NCBI GenBank assembly: GCA_035771165.1
Contig: JAWNZC010000321.1
Span: 3,242,444 to 3,306,443, forward strand
DNA: 64,000 nt
From: Paragorgia papillata
Taxonomy: Eukaryota > Cnidaria > Anthozoa > Scleralcyonacea > Coralliidae
Reading direction: 5' to 3'
In this document: positions 12,601-22,640 of the stretch, piece by piece
How positions within the stretch are numbered: position 1 is the first letter of the stretch
Layout: every line of letters starts with the position of its first letter
Notes under the pieces: model-generated
Database searches by the model: none
What the model saw: only the letters and a program-made list of their open reading frames with translations
Told to the model about the DNA's origin: nothing
Translations under genes and position numbers: made by a program

Positions 12601-15600
12601 GAAAACTACCCTACCGACGGGAAAGCTTTTAATTCTTTGAAGGTTTATGTGGCGATAATTGTATAAAAATAGATAGGTTTGTGGATATACCACGCAATTT
12701 ATTTGTTGAGCTTTTAGTCTGTTGACTCAGACCTTTATCAGATCTATATGGCAATAACCTTACGTTATTTTGTTCAGTTGCCTAATTATTTTATATGACG
12801 TCAGCCAACAGTATGTTGACACATTGCTCCGATAAAGGCCTGAGTCACTAGACCGAAAACTCAACAAATAGATAATAAACGTGGTGTATCCATAAACTTA
12901 TCTAACGCTTTTGTTAAAGCATTTTTTTTTATTAAGTTTTTGTTCATAACTGTGTCTCTCTTCTTTGGGGTCTGCATGTAGACTATTAACGCTGTTTATC
13001 CACAGACTAGTAGATTGTGCTTTTCAAAATGAATGCTTTTGAATTCCGAGTTATTGTTTTTTTGGGAGGGGACTTACTTATCGAGGCCTTGCATGGTCAC
13101 GTTACACGCGTATTTTTTTTAAAAGCTCGATACAACTTTTTGAAAATTTCAGAACCTTTAAGAACAAAGCAAGATACAAAATTTTGTTTATTTTGCATAT
13201 TTTTGAAGAAATGATGATGTATACAAATATTACTTATAATTATTTACATAGCTTATCGTTCTCTCATGGCTTTCAGATTAAGGCACTGTATAGGATAAAC
13301 GTGAACAACTTTTCTCTTATCTTTTAGTTTAGTTCCTACTCAAAATTAATCAAAATCTCATCCAACGTAGCTGCGCTACATAAAAATTAAAAAAAGTATT
13401 TGAATTTCTATTGTTTTGTCTATTTGTCTTGATTATTATCGTAAAAACAAAAAGCTTGCCAATTTTTAAAGGCCAACTTTAAAATAGAAGGGTATGATTT
13501 AGTATGCAAATAATTAACAATTATTGGACGAGGTTGAGCAAAATATCGTGATTTGTCAGTGGCGAGCAGACCAGTTACTTTCCGATGCCGAAGGCAGAGG
13601 CAAATAACTGAACTGCGAGACACTGACAAATCACGATATTTTGTGAAAACCGAGTTCAATAATTGTTTTATTATTCGGTTTATTTTTTATTTGACATTGT
13701 TTACCTGTAATTATGTCCATTAATTTCTTTCCAGCTTGGCTGAACGAGCGATTTACGTTTGCCGAAATTGAGTGTAACGCGCATGAGTAGAATATTTGCT
13801 GCAAAACAACATTCCGGCTAATGCGCATGAGCAGACTGTTATTTGTAGGCAGTTATTTGCAGGTGACGTATGGTTCCTCAACCAATTAAAGCGAAGATAA
13901 AAATAAATCGAATAATAATTATCATTAATTGTTTGTATATCACATCATTGATATCGAAATTGCACAATGAAGCCGAAGCTATATTTTTTCGTATCCTTGC
14001 ATCTAACGTTCCGAGGTTTTCAGAGAGTACCTATAATCAGCTTATTTGAAAATTTGATGTTGGTCACGTGACTATGTATGCTTAAGCCTCTATTGCCATC
14101 CCGTTTTCTTTGGGATACTTGCACCTATTAAAACAACATTAATTTGACTACCATAAACTTTTAGGTTTTCACGTAGAATTTGTATTATGTGTTCTGTGTG
14201 TGAGGGAGGAGCTCCTTTTTCGGGGTGTAATTTTGTGTTTAAACCTTATATCTAGAGTGGAGAGACAAAAAGTGACTGACTAAATTAAATTAAATTTTAC
14301 CCATCCCATATACATACTGGGGAATTGCTGAAATTTTAAGGAAGGGAATACTGGCATTTGGGGCCACATGGCTCTTTATCAAATTTAAATGTCAGTACCT
14401 CGTTCTCAAAAATCCTAGCAGTTTGTCATCTTGTATATGTATGGTGTATTATGGTGTGTGTGTGTGTGTGTGGGGGGGGGGGGGTTATTTTTTTGGACGG
14501 CTCCTATTTACAACTATTTGGTCAATACAATACCAGAAACTTAAAAAAGGGGGAGGGGTGATAATCAAGATTCACGGTGGGACGGGGTATTTTTACTGGA
14601 AAATAGCGTTGCTTTACCTTCACTTTTCTTCTAATGGTCATAAACTATCGAATTAATTTAAAACCACCTTAGGTAATGAGGGTATATGCTTTGGGAGATG
14701 TGCAGAATTTTAGTTTTATGTATATCAAATTTTTAGTCAGATTACAATGAATTTCGCGAGTATTTATTTCAAACTTTAACTACTTATAACCAGTTCTCCG
14801 CAATTTAGATTTTCCACTAAAAAGTATAAAGCAAAGACCGCACATGCTAACTATTAAACATTTTACAATTTAAAATTCTGCGCGCGCTAGCCAATCTCCA
14901 AAAACATATAGCCTCAACATATATGTATTGTAACCTTATGCTGAATTTCAGATAGCAGCTTTAACATTTTGTAAACATCAAAATTTATTCCGTTTGTTTA
15001 AACTTGTTACTATTGTAAGTGCAAATCTTGAAATGTTTTGAGTGTGTGCCAGCTGGACTACAGTCCAAAAAGTAGAGTGTTGCGTAGGCAATGTTTTACA
15101 TAGAGCAAAGTGAAAAGGTTGTAAACTGCCGAGATTAGTTTTGATAACGAAATACTGACGTTTTGAGCAAAGCCCTTTGTCAGAGTAAAATTATAATGAA
15201 AGGCTCAGATTGAAACGTCAGTATTTCGTTATCAAAACAAATTTCGGTATAGTTTACCACCTTTTCACTGTGCTCTAGACTGCACTTGCCTTTCTCTAGT
15301 CTCCCTTACCTTTGCTCAGCTGCAGTTTTCCACTTGAGCCTAAGTAAATAGTCTTAAATATTTAATTCTTTGGAAATACGTACAAACATTTTCGTTTAAG
15401 ATAAAAACTAAAATAAAAGAAATTTAAGATAAAAACTAAATTGAACTAAATTAAAGTTTACCATTAAACATGCGTTGTTCAAAATACTATATAGATGAAA
15501 ATACATAACTACATTTACCTAACTAAGTATATTTCAACATAGTGCATGTATTTATTTTCGTTTTAATTTTATACGCAGTTCTTTTAATAACTTAGCAACA

Positions 15601-18600
15601 TTTTATTTGGAGTTCACATGCCGTAAGTCAATTATAATAGGAAGAGTGTACGGTTTGATTGTATCCACTGTTTGTTTCTTTTCATACACAGTTCAATATA
15701 AGTATAATTTACAGTGAAAGTACATAAACAACATTTTATAATTTTTTAAAACAACATCTTATAATAAAATTAAATACTTTATTTGAATGTCTAAAGCAGT
15801 GTTGTAAAGTCGAGTCACTACTTAAGACGAGTCGATTGCGTCACTCGAGTCCATCCAGGCAATTTGATCAAGTCAACTCGAACTCGAATCACAAGTGTTT
15901 TCACGCCCTCCAACTCAAAATGTTATATGCTATAAAATTAAAAAGATGAAACAGGTTTGTTCAATAAATTAGTGTACCTTTTAAAATACAATAGACATTT
16001 CGTGTCTCTGCGTGTGACTGATTAATATCAACTTCTCAGTGTTGATAGGTCGAGAGTGAAAGTTGAGTCATTTTACCAGAGATTGAACAAGTTGAGTACG
16101 GGTCGGGCAAGTCGGATTTATTGACACGAGTCAAATATTTTTTTTGTAAGACTCGACTTGAGTCACCAAAAATGTCGACTGGAGTTCGAGTCCTTGAGTC
16201 GAGTTATTACAACACTGCAATTATGACATATTGATGAAGTGGGTACATCCAGCAGCTTTTCTCATGCATGTGTATAAATGAAACCAAAACCAATTTCCTG
16301 AATGACCACTCTGAGTATTAAATATTTAAAGTTTCCTTTAGTATATAATAATAATTTTTGCATAAAGCTAATGTTTTTTTCGTGATGTTTATATCTCCGA
16401 GTGGATTTCTGTTTCTTCCTTTTGAATTTTTTAAACTCACTGCCATTGTTTATTTTTTGTTAGTCTAAGCAATAAGGTTGGGCAAACTCCTATGGATGTT
16501 GCAATATTGTGTGGGTTTGAACATTGTGCACAATATCTCTCTCAGTTTCAATCACATGATTATCATTCAGGTGAGAACATTATAAATTAATATCATTGCT
16601 ATTAATATATAGACTAGTCAACTTGATGTCCTAAAATACATCTAGTATTTAAACATAATATTAAAAGTTCTTTTTGATGCATGTATGCGTGATACTGAAG
16701 TCTTTTAATAATGTTGAGGTGTTATAGAAATGCATTTGGCTAACTTTTCACATTTCAAGTAAGACCAGTTTATTATTTGAAAAAATTGGATTCTTGGAGT
16801 ATTCGATCTTATTTAAAACAGTGTCCCGGAAAACCATTCATGATTTTGCTTCGCTCTGTTTGCTCCCAAATTTGCTGCGGCCACCACCATGCTAATTTGC
16901 AATTCACAAACTTCACTTTCACTATCTTATTTTACCTTTAAAAACTCAATTTATAAAACACAAAGGAAATCAGATAAAAAATCTGATAAAAAATCCTCCT
17001 GATTTACATAAACTTTAGCTTTGATTTTCTCGTCTTAGACAACGTTTAATCGCTGTTGCGGATCCCCTGCCATCGTTACTAGCATTTAGTTTGTTTTAAC
17101 TAAATAAGTTTTGCACGTTGCTTATCTGTACATCTCAAACTCATTAATAATTCATGAAGAAAACACAAAGGAAATCAGTACCGTGTCGGTGGTTTGGATA
17201 TCGGGGGAAGAAATTACATAAATTAAGCAAACTTTCATCTTGATTTTCTCTTAAAATACTGATACTCGAAGTTTGTTCAAAAACCTCGGCTTCGCCTCGG
17301 TTTTCAACAAACGTCTCGGTGTTTGGATATCCTGATGAAACACTCCTCCTCGTGTATGATATATTACATAAACATTTTTTATCTGGCAAAACCAGTGAAC
17401 TCCATTTCCTATATCCATACCTATACCTGGAACGCTAACTTCAGTCATTATCACGCCTCAAAAGTGAAGTCAAAATTTTGTACTTATTACGTCGCTTTCA
17501 GTCCCCTGCGCCATCCTGACACGAACCACGTCTTGGCCGCGTATATAGGGGAACCGAAGGTGACGTAATAGAGCTTGACTTCACTTTTTGACCCGAAGTT
17601 AGCGTTCCAGATATGAGGGGAGAATGGGAGGAAGTATGGAGTTCACTGGGCAAAACTAATAAAATAAATTATCAAATTCATTAAAAATCCGTGAAGAAAA
17701 TTCAAAAGAAATGAATATATAACTCATTCCTGTCCGAGGGCTTTTCCAGAGGTGAATAAAATGTCTGGCGTTAGCCAGAATAAAATACTAAAGACCAATT
17801 CGAACAGGAAAGAGTTGATCAATATCTGTAAATCGCATACAGATTCGTCCTGATTTACATAAACCTTTTCCTAATTTACTTAGCTAAAATCACTCCAACT
17901 TGAAAAGTACGAGTAAAGCATTCGCAGCCGATCTGAATCTGATTTACTACGGCTCACTTGCAGCTCGCCTTGTAAATTGTAAATCAGATACAGATCGCTG
18001 CTCATGCTTTATCTATTACTAAAACACTCGGCTATCGTCTCGTGTATTAAATCTGATAAAGCACTGCTGCTCGTGTTTTAATATTACTTTACATCCATCA
18101 TTTACATTATATTTTTTATGTGTTAAACAGAAGTTACTGTAATAGTGTAGTAATTACTGCATCTTCTAATATCACTACTCTATGTTTACAGCTGGTCAAC
18201 GAAATCTTAAAAGAAGTCTAGATGAAGATGATACAAACCAAGAAGTGAAAAGAGTTTGCAATGGTATGTGACGAGAGCCATCTATTCTGTAAATAAATTG
18301 TGTTTAAAACTCTATTTAAAAAGTTTGGGTGAAAGATTTAGGGAAGGAAGGGTTTCGACGTAAAAGGTTTCGTCTCTAAACCTTCTGCGGCATCAAGCAC
18401 CGCACCATCATACCACTGCTTACACGACGTGGCACTTAGATTAAAGGAAAACCACAAACCATGACAATCATAATCTTTAATACATTACTGGAAATTTATT
18501 TTAATTAACGATTTCTCAAAATACACTCTTTCAAGCGTATTTGTAAGCCTGGAGCTTTTTGTCTCGGACATTTTGTAGAAATGTATACATGTAATTATAA

Positions 18601-20972
18601 TCTCGTCATAATCGCGTATATAGTCGTTTAGTACAAATGTTTCCCCTGGTTTTTCCACAGCATAAGAAGGGCCATTTTAATTTCCCGTGATTTAATTTAT
18701 TCTTTTTGGCATCTGAATCTCCAAGAAATCGAAGAACTGTATATCCTGCAGTACGTATTGTATTTTGTTTTGTGTACGCGTTGTGCATCTATTTTTGTTA
18801 ATCCTGTTCAAAAACTCTTTACTAGACTGGCCACACCTGGCCTTAGTGAACAAAAGGCCGGGAATAGCATAGAGATCATTAATAAAACTATAGAGGGGAC
18901 ATTGGGGCCAAAATGTGGTAACCATTTGAAGGCTGCCATCTTGGATCAATAGGGGGGGGGGGGGGGGGCAAAATTGCAAACCCGGAAGTAACCTAGACTT
19001 TTCCTACTTACAGTAAAAGTAAAGTAACTTTGCCCAAATAAGACAACATTTACTTGATAATTGCCAATTTTGGGTCTTTTGAATTTGGGAATTCATCCAC
19101 GCCAACTCAAAACCCATCCCAGCTTACTGGGCCAAACGGGGGAAAAACCCACACCCATGCAGTCCTAAAGGACAGTGCCATAGCTATTGATTCCGCACGA
19201 ACGAACAAACTCACAGTTCGGGTATAAAGCGCTGCTAAGTGCTAACTGAGCCCAATGTTAAGGTGCTCCCTACGGCAATTTTAAGAAGGGACTGGTAACG
19301 AGTATGACGTCGGCACATGCGTAAATAGCAATCTTGTTCCCAGAGCCCACGTTCCCCACCCGGGAAACGAGAGACTCTGGGATAATCCGTTCACGCCATC
19401 ACAGGATTCTTGTGATCCGGAAGAAGAGTTATATAGAGTTCACTGGGTTCGTCAGCCAATGAAATATCGATTTGAAACGGATTATCCCAGAGTCTCTCGT
19501 TTCCCGGGTGGAGAACGTGGGCTCTGGGAACGAGATTGTCTTGTCAGGTATTGTATGTCACGTGTTGTGGTATGTCACACGTCATCAGCCGAGCAATACA
19601 AATGCTCAAATATGACACATTTGCTTCCGTAAAATTCTTTAAAATTTTGTGCATAAAGAAATAGAAAAAACTTAAACAACATACTTAGTTTTTACAAAAT
19701 TTCATAAGACAGAACCTTTTTTAATCCATTAAGTTTATAGCGAAAAATCTTGTCTTGACAACTTTACCTAACATTTTGCTGTAGTGTTCTATGTGGAAAA
19801 AAACTGACCAGATGACAATTTTTAGAAGTATTGACCGAAGAAAACTGAGATATGCGTCTAAATAGACGAAAACCGTGAAAATTTGACATTTCAAACGCCT
19901 ATCACCATGGTAACAGCAGATATTAGAACTATTCAAAAGAGCAAATACTTCATAAGTGTGGTTCTCCTTCTACATTTCAGGATACAGAATAATGTAATAG
20001 TTCATTTAAAGACAGCAATAACCATAGACTGACTGAACGTAACAAGCCATGAAAAAAACAAAAACTCTAGGGAGTCACCTTAAACCATTTACTTAGCTCA
20101 TCTGGGTTTATTGTGAATAGAATCGTCAGGCATTGGCCAGAGTGAAATAATAAACATTTATGCAATCAGGAAATTGTTAGGGATGAAAGGGTTAAGGACT
20201 TCCAGTTAAGAAATAGAAAACATTTTCCGTGTTTCCATAGAGTTATAGAAACACGAGTGGAAGTTTGGGAGAACGAGAAATTGTAGTGGGAACACGAGCC
20301 CGCAGGGCGAGTGTTTCCACGCTATTTCGAGGTCTCCCAAACTTCCACAAGTGTTTCTATAACTCTATGGAAACACGGAAAAAATGTTTTCTATTTCCTT
20401 TATAAAATAACCTGTCGAAAATAGGTATAGAACGTAAAAATAATCACTGCATCAAAGCGTAAATTCCCCTTATTCTTCATAATGGCGTATGATGGCGTAT
20501 AATGGCGTATCCTACACCGTAATGATGGCGTATTGAATGGCGTGGACCTTGCCGTGTTTCCATAAAGTTATAGAAACACGGCTTTCAACCAATCGCCGCG
20601 CTTGTTTTCAAAATGTTATTTTATAATCAGTATTGGAAAACACATTGTACTATATACTTCTCTCTTTAATTGTCGTTTTGTTTGGTTTAAGGTTTTGCAT
20701 GGCCCAAGCAGTCAAATGGAGTAATTCAGGAAAATCATAAATTGGACATGGAAACTCAATTCAAAGTTAATCACACAATGCAACTTGAATCGCAACCCAA
20801 TGGATACAATGCAGGACATGAAATGGAAATACAATATAATAACACAGATCAAGCCATAACAGTTTCACCAACCAAACAAGATCATTTTACCTGCAACTCG
20901 ACAACCAAATTGTGTAAATTGCCCACCAAACTCTCCATGCCGCAGAGGTGTATGGGAAGTCATTACATGTGA
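986..20972 (+). CDS. ANKRD10: ANKRD10-like ankyrin-repeat protein, 3' part of gene (5 exons)
   Basis: Exons are 986-1138, 5890-5981, 16464-16570, 18192-18263 and 20692-20972 (stop TGA). All have AG/GT borders and compatible phases (0, 2, 1, 1), giving 234 residues plus stop. The visible protein holds a tail of one ankyrin repeat and two further repeats (TPAHIAAFAGHP, then HHAARSGS, then TPMDVAILCGFEHCAQYL). A basic stretch NLKRSLDEDD...VKRVC follows, then a polar, low-complexity C-terminus. The order and the wording TPAHIAAF-GHP / AARSGS / GF-ECAQFL / KR-LED...KKAR match vertebrate ANKRD10, a poorly characterised nuclear ankyrin protein. The N-terminal exons are outside the window. Introns reach about 10.5 kb and are filled with transposons. 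Family assignment is by recalled similarity; orthology is inferred. Confidence 0.82.
2050..2411 (-). mobile_element. 5S-rRNA-derived SINE, copy 1
   Basis: Read on the - strand, its head contains a run of 5S rRNA internal-promoter sequence: GTTAGTACTTGGATGGGTGA (2327-2346) just downstream of AGTTAAGCCCGGTTAGA (2364-2380). A roughly 270-bp body follows, shared with 8877-9240 in the opposite orientation, ending CCAGTCCTTTACC. 5S-derived SINEs are known as the SINE3 class. The copy lies in an intron and is diverged from copy 2. Confidence 0.82.
2932..3056 (-). repeat. Head-to-head pair of tRNA-SINE-like repeats, left part
   Basis: From 2932 the sequence TTGGTGAAGGAAAATTC...AAGACCAAACCGGGCCCAGT is a - strand copy of a repeat also found at 55728 and 55993. 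Near 3030 it meets an oppositely oriented copy (CCAGCCGGAAG...GTTGCATTTT), which resumes at 5709 after a hAT insertion. Confidence 0.65.
3527..3787 (+). pseudogene. TTF/BED-type zinc-finger fragment of a hAT transposase
   Basis: The frame encodes SASWKKAFPWVKLTDDKMFC, then EICLAYPTW, then KFVKDGCTNFHIK. This follows the R-x-x-Q/A-x-W-x-x-x-FPW...MFC-x-x-C...G-x-x-NF pattern of TTF-type zinc fingers in hAT transposases and their domesticated relatives (ZNF862 and C17orf113-like proteins). It stops at the inner inverted repeat, so the catalytic region is absent. Its first methionine is within a degenerate acidic leader frame. It is most likely a dead fragment of the surrounding hAT element. Confidence 0.55.
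3861..4943. mobile_element. Non-autonomous hAT element with perfect 8-bp TSD
   Basis: It starts CAGTGAACTCGATG and ends CATCGAGTTCACTG, roughly. It is flanked on both sides by the identical octamer TGTGTAGC (3853-3860 and 4944-4951). Sub-terminal sequence ATACCTGGAACGCTAACG is inverted at both ends. The 1,083 bp hold no transposase. CAGTG termini and 8-bp target duplication define hAT. It shares ends with 17393-17648. Confidence 0.9.
5028..5335. repeat. 45-50 bp tandem repeat, about 7 copies
   Basis: The unit CTTCTTGAAAAACATTCAAA...TTGACCGTGAATTCG alternates between a 50-base form containing an extra CGCATT and a 45-base form. It lies inside the hAT-like remnant. The apparent peptide frame on the - strand is a by-product of the repeat. 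Confidence 0.9.
5709..5793 (+). repeat. tRNA-SINE-like repeat, right part
   Basis: TTTTTCGCAACTGGTCCCGG followed by TTTGGTCTTAAAATGTATAT and a TTTTCCTTCACCAAAAATC end is the complement of the 2932 copy. It is cut from its head (3030-3056) by the hAT element. Confidence 0.65.
5890..5981 (+). CDS. ANKRD10: ANKRD10-like exon B (ankyrin repeat)
   Basis: The acceptor is TTGCAAG and the donor TG|GTATGT. It carries 30 codons plus 2 bases. It encodes DDNGDTLVHHAARSGS and a helix, corresponding to the ETPIHKAARSGSLEC repeat of vertebrate ANKRD10. It is too short to stand out as an open frame. Confidence 0.8.
6636..6746. repeat. (TA)n and (TCTG)n microsatellites
   Basis: A TA dinucleotide run near 6638-6660 is followed about 50 bases later by a tetranucleotide TCTG run (6711-6744). 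Both lie in the intron between exons B and C. Confidence 0.85.
7300..7740 (+). repeat. Interspersed repeat family R1, copy 1
   Basis: The segment with TTTCATCTAATATCTTGGG, AATTGGCTGATTATTTCATG and GTGTTTGGATTCCCCTGATG recurs in opposite orientation at about 22138-22510. It is a foldback-rich non-coding repeat; class unknown. Confidence 0.7.
7771..7898. mobile_element. 128-bp MITE, TCA duplication
   Basis: Terminal inverted repeats begin GGCTATGTGCACACGGTAAC and end with its near-complement CACATAGCC. A TCA trinucleotide flanks both ends (7768-7770, 7899-7901). A related element is at 22513-22638. The 3-bp duplication would suit a PIF/Harbinger-type MITE, but that class is an inference. Confidence 0.75.
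8443..8747. repeat. Perfect 28-bp inverted repeat, 249-bp loop
   Basis: CATAGTTAATAGAAAATATA...GGTTT at 8443-8470 is exactly complementary to 8720-8747. It probably marks a foldback element. The loop holds a Lys/Arg-rich - strand frame (8284-8490 overlaps the left arm) that I do not recognise and do not call a gene. Confidence 0.75.
8877..9240 (+). mobile_element. 5S-rRNA-derived SINE, copy 2
   Basis: The 5' part (about 8895-8975) matches eukaryotic 5S rRNA internal-control sequence, including GGTTAGTACTTGGATGGGTG followed by ACCGC and CGGGAATG. The body (GAGTAGAGTTGTAGTTGATC, then CCTCCATGAAATCAACACC, then GATTAGCCCCCAGTCC) is the reverse complement of copy 1. The tail is a short CCTTTATCCTTTATC repeat. 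I could not define a target duplication. A pol III promoter inherited from 5S rRNA is inferred. Confidence 0.85.
9816..9990 (+). repeat. Interspersed repeat family R2, copy 1
   Basis: GTTCATTGGCGTAGTAAGTG, CTAAGCCGAGAAAATCAAAG, CTCATGAATTATTAATG: the same string of segments recurs at 51838-52000, and parts recur in reverse at 16950-17180. Non-coding, class unknown. Confidence 0.75.
9991..11820. other. Intron stretch without recognised genes
   Basis: This contains a short GTTT-rich run (about 10592-10635) and AT-rich sequence. Short open frames here (for example 9945-10240 and 11325-11519) start without context and have no recognisable domain. Confidence 0.5.
11821..11888. repeat. Inverted tRNA T-arm-like sequence
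   Basis: GGTGGGAATCGAACCTGGA (a reverse B box, GGTTCGATTCC) at 11821 faces the degenerate copy AGTTCTATTCCCATCT at 11873-11888. It looks like two tRNA 3' halves in inverted orientation. It is not a functional tRNA: no good A box or anticodon arm. Confidence 0.5.
12053..12075. repeat. Solo transposon-end-like sequence
   Basis: CAGGGGCGTAGCCAGGGGGG resembles a hAT-type terminal repeat common in animal genomes, but no opposite end was found, so this is only a single end. Confidence 0.35.
12525..12615. repeat. Short interspersed family R4 (GGCGTTAGCCA core), copy 1
   Basis: A degenerate core with CTGGCTAACGCCAG and flanking ATTTTA recurs near 17725-17820, 20125-20195 and 24325-24415, each near a CAGGAA/TTCCTG box. 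It is a small non-coding repeat of unknown class. Confidence 0.5.
12671..12903. mobile_element. Foldback MITE
   Basis: Arms of about 75 bp are complementary with scattered mismatches: AGATAGGTTTGTGGATATAC at 12671 faces GTGTATCCATAAACTTATCT ending 12903. The inner parts carry GACTCAGACCTTTATC and its complement. No coding capacity. Confidence 0.75.
13517..13667. mobile_element. Foldback MITE
   Basis: About 46-bp arms: AACAATTATTGGACGAGGTT...CGTGATTTGTCAGTG against its complement ending 13667. The interior GATGCCGAAGGCAGAGG is a short imperfect hairpin. Confidence 0.75.
14452..14484. repeat. (TG)n followed by G tract
   Basis: A GTGTGTGTGTGTGTG run passes directly into a run of about 12 G. 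Simple sequence in an intron. Confidence 0.9.
15101..15277. mobile_element. Foldback MITE
   Basis: Arms of about 60 bp: TAGAGCAAAGTGAAAAGGTT and TTTTGATAACGAAATACTGA on the left face their complements on the right, ending TTTTCACTGTGCTCTA. Spacer about 50 bp. No coding capacity. Confidence 0.78.
15797..16217. mobile_element. hAT-type MITE, 421 bp
   Basis: The ends are CAGTGTTGTAA and TTACAACACTG. The inside carries many GACTCGAGTC-like palindromic blocks in both orientations, typical of non-autonomous hAT elements with this terminus. The flanking octamers GTCTAAAG and CAATTATG differ, so the target duplication is lost or the ends are mis-set. Confidence 0.72.
16464..16570 (+). CDS. ANKRD10: ANKRD10-like exon C (last ankyrin repeat)
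   Basis: Acceptor TTTTTGTTAG, donor CAG|GTGAGA, entering in phase 2 and leaving in phase 1. It encodes VGQTPMDVAILCGFEHCAQY, the final ankyrin repeat. The phase fits exon B across a 10.5-kb intron. Confidence 0.82.
16950..17340 (-). repeat. R2/R1-related repeat patchwork
   Basis: Sequence such as TCCTCCTGATTTACATAAAC and TTAATAATTCATGAAGAAAA matches the complement of family R2, and GTTTGGATATCCTGATGAAA matches family R1. It is a mosaic of repeats in the intron between exons C and D. Confidence 0.6.
17393..17648. mobile_element. 256-bp hAT MITE with perfect 8-bp TSD
   Basis: It starts CAGTGAACTCCAT and ends ATGGAGTTCACTG. The octamer GGCAAAAC is duplicated at 17385-17392 and 17649-17656. Sub-terminal CCTGGAACGCTAACTTC is inverted at the other end. 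The same termini occur in the 1,083-bp element at 3861, so this is a shorter member of one family. Confidence 0.93.
17725..17820. repeat. Short interspersed family R4, copy 2
   Basis: GTCTGGCGTTAGCCAGAATA flanked by TCCTGTCCGAGG and CGAACAGGAAAG. Related to 12525, 20125 and 24325. Confidence 0.5.
18192..18263 (+). CDS. ANKRD10: ANKRD10-like exon D (basic linker)
   Basis: This is a 72-base exon with acceptor TTTACAG and donor ATG|GTATGT. It encodes AGQRNLKRSLDEDDTNQEVK and RVCN, aligning with the TNRKRCLED...VKKAR segment of ANKRD10, a plausible nuclear-localisation region (inference). Confidence 0.78.
18264..19328. other. Intron stretch, G tract, no gene seen
   Basis: A homopolymer of about 18 G lies at 18951-18968, next to an otherwise unremarkable intron. 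Open frames around it are accidental. Confidence 0.5.
19329..19538. mobile_element. Foldback MITE with 64-bp arms
   Basis: CAATCTTGTTCCCAGAGCCC...GGGATAATCCGTTC (19329-19392) is almost exactly complementary to the segment ending 19538. Only a few of about 64 positions differ. The interior contains GAGTTCACTGGG, which resembles the hAT end at 17648. No coding capacity. Confidence 0.8.
20125..20195. repeat. Short interspersed family R4, copy 3
   Basis: GGCATTGGCCAGAGTGAAAT with a nearby AATCAGGAAATTG box. Diverged member of the family seen at 12525 and 17725. Confidence 0.4.
20211..20396. mobile_element. Foldback MITE, 62-64 bp arms
   Basis: AAATAGAAAACATTTTCCGT and GTTTCCATAGAGTTATAGAA on the left arm meet near-exact complements on the right. 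A short related hairpin, CCGTGTTTCCATAAAGTTAT followed by AGAAACACGG, stands alone at 20550-20580. Confidence 0.8.
20692..20972 (+). CDS. ANKRD10: ANKRD10-like terminal coding exon
   Basis: Acceptor GGTTTAAG in phase 1; 93 codons, then TGA at 20970-20972. The encoded tail is polar (N, Q, T, H rich) with no recognised domain, as expected of the divergent ANKRD10 C-terminus. No canonical AATAAA was found in the first 400 bases downstream, so the transcript end is unknown. Confidence 0.75.
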
Positions 20973-22137
20973 ATAGCGATCTACCTACAACAGTTTTGCA
21001 GTGTTTTCCACTGACTTTTTGATAATTTTAAAAAGATTTTAGAAAGTGACATTTATTTTAGCAGCTCATTCAGAATGTGTTGTAATAAGTTCTATTCCTA
21101 TACGAGAACAGTTGTATCCTAATTGTTGTACTCTGATAATAATATAACGCTGATTATAGTCTTTCATCAAGTTACTTTGCAGTTTCTAGTAATAATTTAT
21201 TTTTTCACGGTTCCCACGGTCCTTGAAAAAATAGTCCTTGAATTTGAAAAATAGAATTCTAGACCTGGAAAGTTTTTGAAAATACGAGAAGTCTTGAAAG
21301 TCATGGAATTTTTCTCCTGTTTAATTATTGACCATTTAACCTTTACCAATATCGAGATTAAAAATTTCAAATGGTATCCTATGTGGATACCAACTGAACA
21401 TTTCTGAAACAGTGTCCCACTGAAAATCTTGTATTTTTAAATACAAGTTCAAACTGTGGATACCAGAAAACATATTCTGAACTTTGCATTCTATATTTCG
21501 GTAGCCTTCATTTTAAGTATATGAATGTATAGTACAATAGTCTAGACGTGCTCCAAGTCTGCCTCTTGGTTTCGAGACGCGATTATACGAGACGAGTTTG
21601 TTTCTGGCACTGGTGTTTTACGTGTTTTGTTTTGGCGTGTGCGTGGCAAGGCGGAAAAGCGGTGATTTCGCGCATTGCCCCCCACATGTATTTATTAAAT
21701 CAAAATAAAACATCTCGAAACAAACCCGTCTCGAAACAATCAAGAGACAGACTTGCATGGGGTAAGTCTATACAATAGTCCTGCAGTTTCATTATATATA
21801 GGATCACCTTCAGAACATAACATATCTAGTTTTCACAACTTAATTAGCACGACGTTTCTATAATTAAATGTCTCATAAGTCATCATAACGTCTCTAGACT
21901 TTAGTCTAATGTCTCTTAATTAACCAGGGCGTCTTAACTTGACAATATATAATTTATTTACTAAGTGTATAACATTTCAAATTTGATGCAACGTCACCCA
22001 ATTTTATCTGGAAATCCGGTGGGACACCAAGCTTTCAACATCTGGTGTCCAAAATGAAAATCCGGTGCAAAACTCGGACTGACCTGCTCCAGATGTTGTC
22101 CCGATAAAAATACGTCTGGAGTTTGTTATTGCTCACA
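20973..22137. other. Region after ANKRD10-like stop, no gene seen
   Basis: This holds the unknown-length 3' UTR and AT-rich sequence. A GGTATCC-TATG-TGGATACC palindrome at 21385-21402 resembles palindromes near 1612, 3136 and 5660. No coding exon recognised. Confidence 0.45.
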
Positions 22138-22510
22138 TCTCAAACTCATTAATAATTCATGAGATAATCAGCCAATTACAATAGTTCTTTCAATCACCTT
22201 GATTGATTGAAGTGGGATACTCCAGTAAAGCTCAAGATATTAGATGAAAACCGGTGTTCATCTAATTCTTAAGATCTCAATTATCTTGCAAAATAACCAG
22301 TTGCTGTATGAATACATTTTACACACATTCATGAATAAAATCTCATGAGAGTTTATTTTAATTGATCCAAGTCTAAGATGCCATATCAACAACTCGTTTC
22401 TCGTGTTTCATCAGGGGAATCCGAACACTCGAAAACAATAAAATCACTCGGCCTTCGGCCTCGTGCTTTCATCATGTTTTCTCGTGTTTGGATACCCTGA
22501 TGAAACACTA
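22138..22510 (-). repeat. Interspersed repeat family R1, copy 2
   Basis: It is the reverse-orientation counterpart of 7300-7740: CATCTCAAACTCATTAATAA, AAGATATTAGATGAAAACCG, TCATCAGGGGAATCCGAACA. Moderately diverged. Confidence 0.7.
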
Positions 22511-22640
22511 AAGCCACGTATACGTTTTCGTAGCGTTTTCATATTGTTCTCCGTTCTCAAGGGAATAGAAAACAATGGTCTACTTACCTGAAACAATATG
22601 AAAACGCTACGAAAACGTATACGTGTGGACGTAGCCTAAA
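22511..22640. mobile_element. MITE related to 7771-7898
   Basis: Arms CACGTATACGTTTTCGTAGC and its complement frame a core with GTTCTCAAGGGAATAGAAAA, which matches the core of the 7771 element. The left terminus lacks several bases present at the right (GTGTGGACGTAGCC). Confidence 0.75.
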
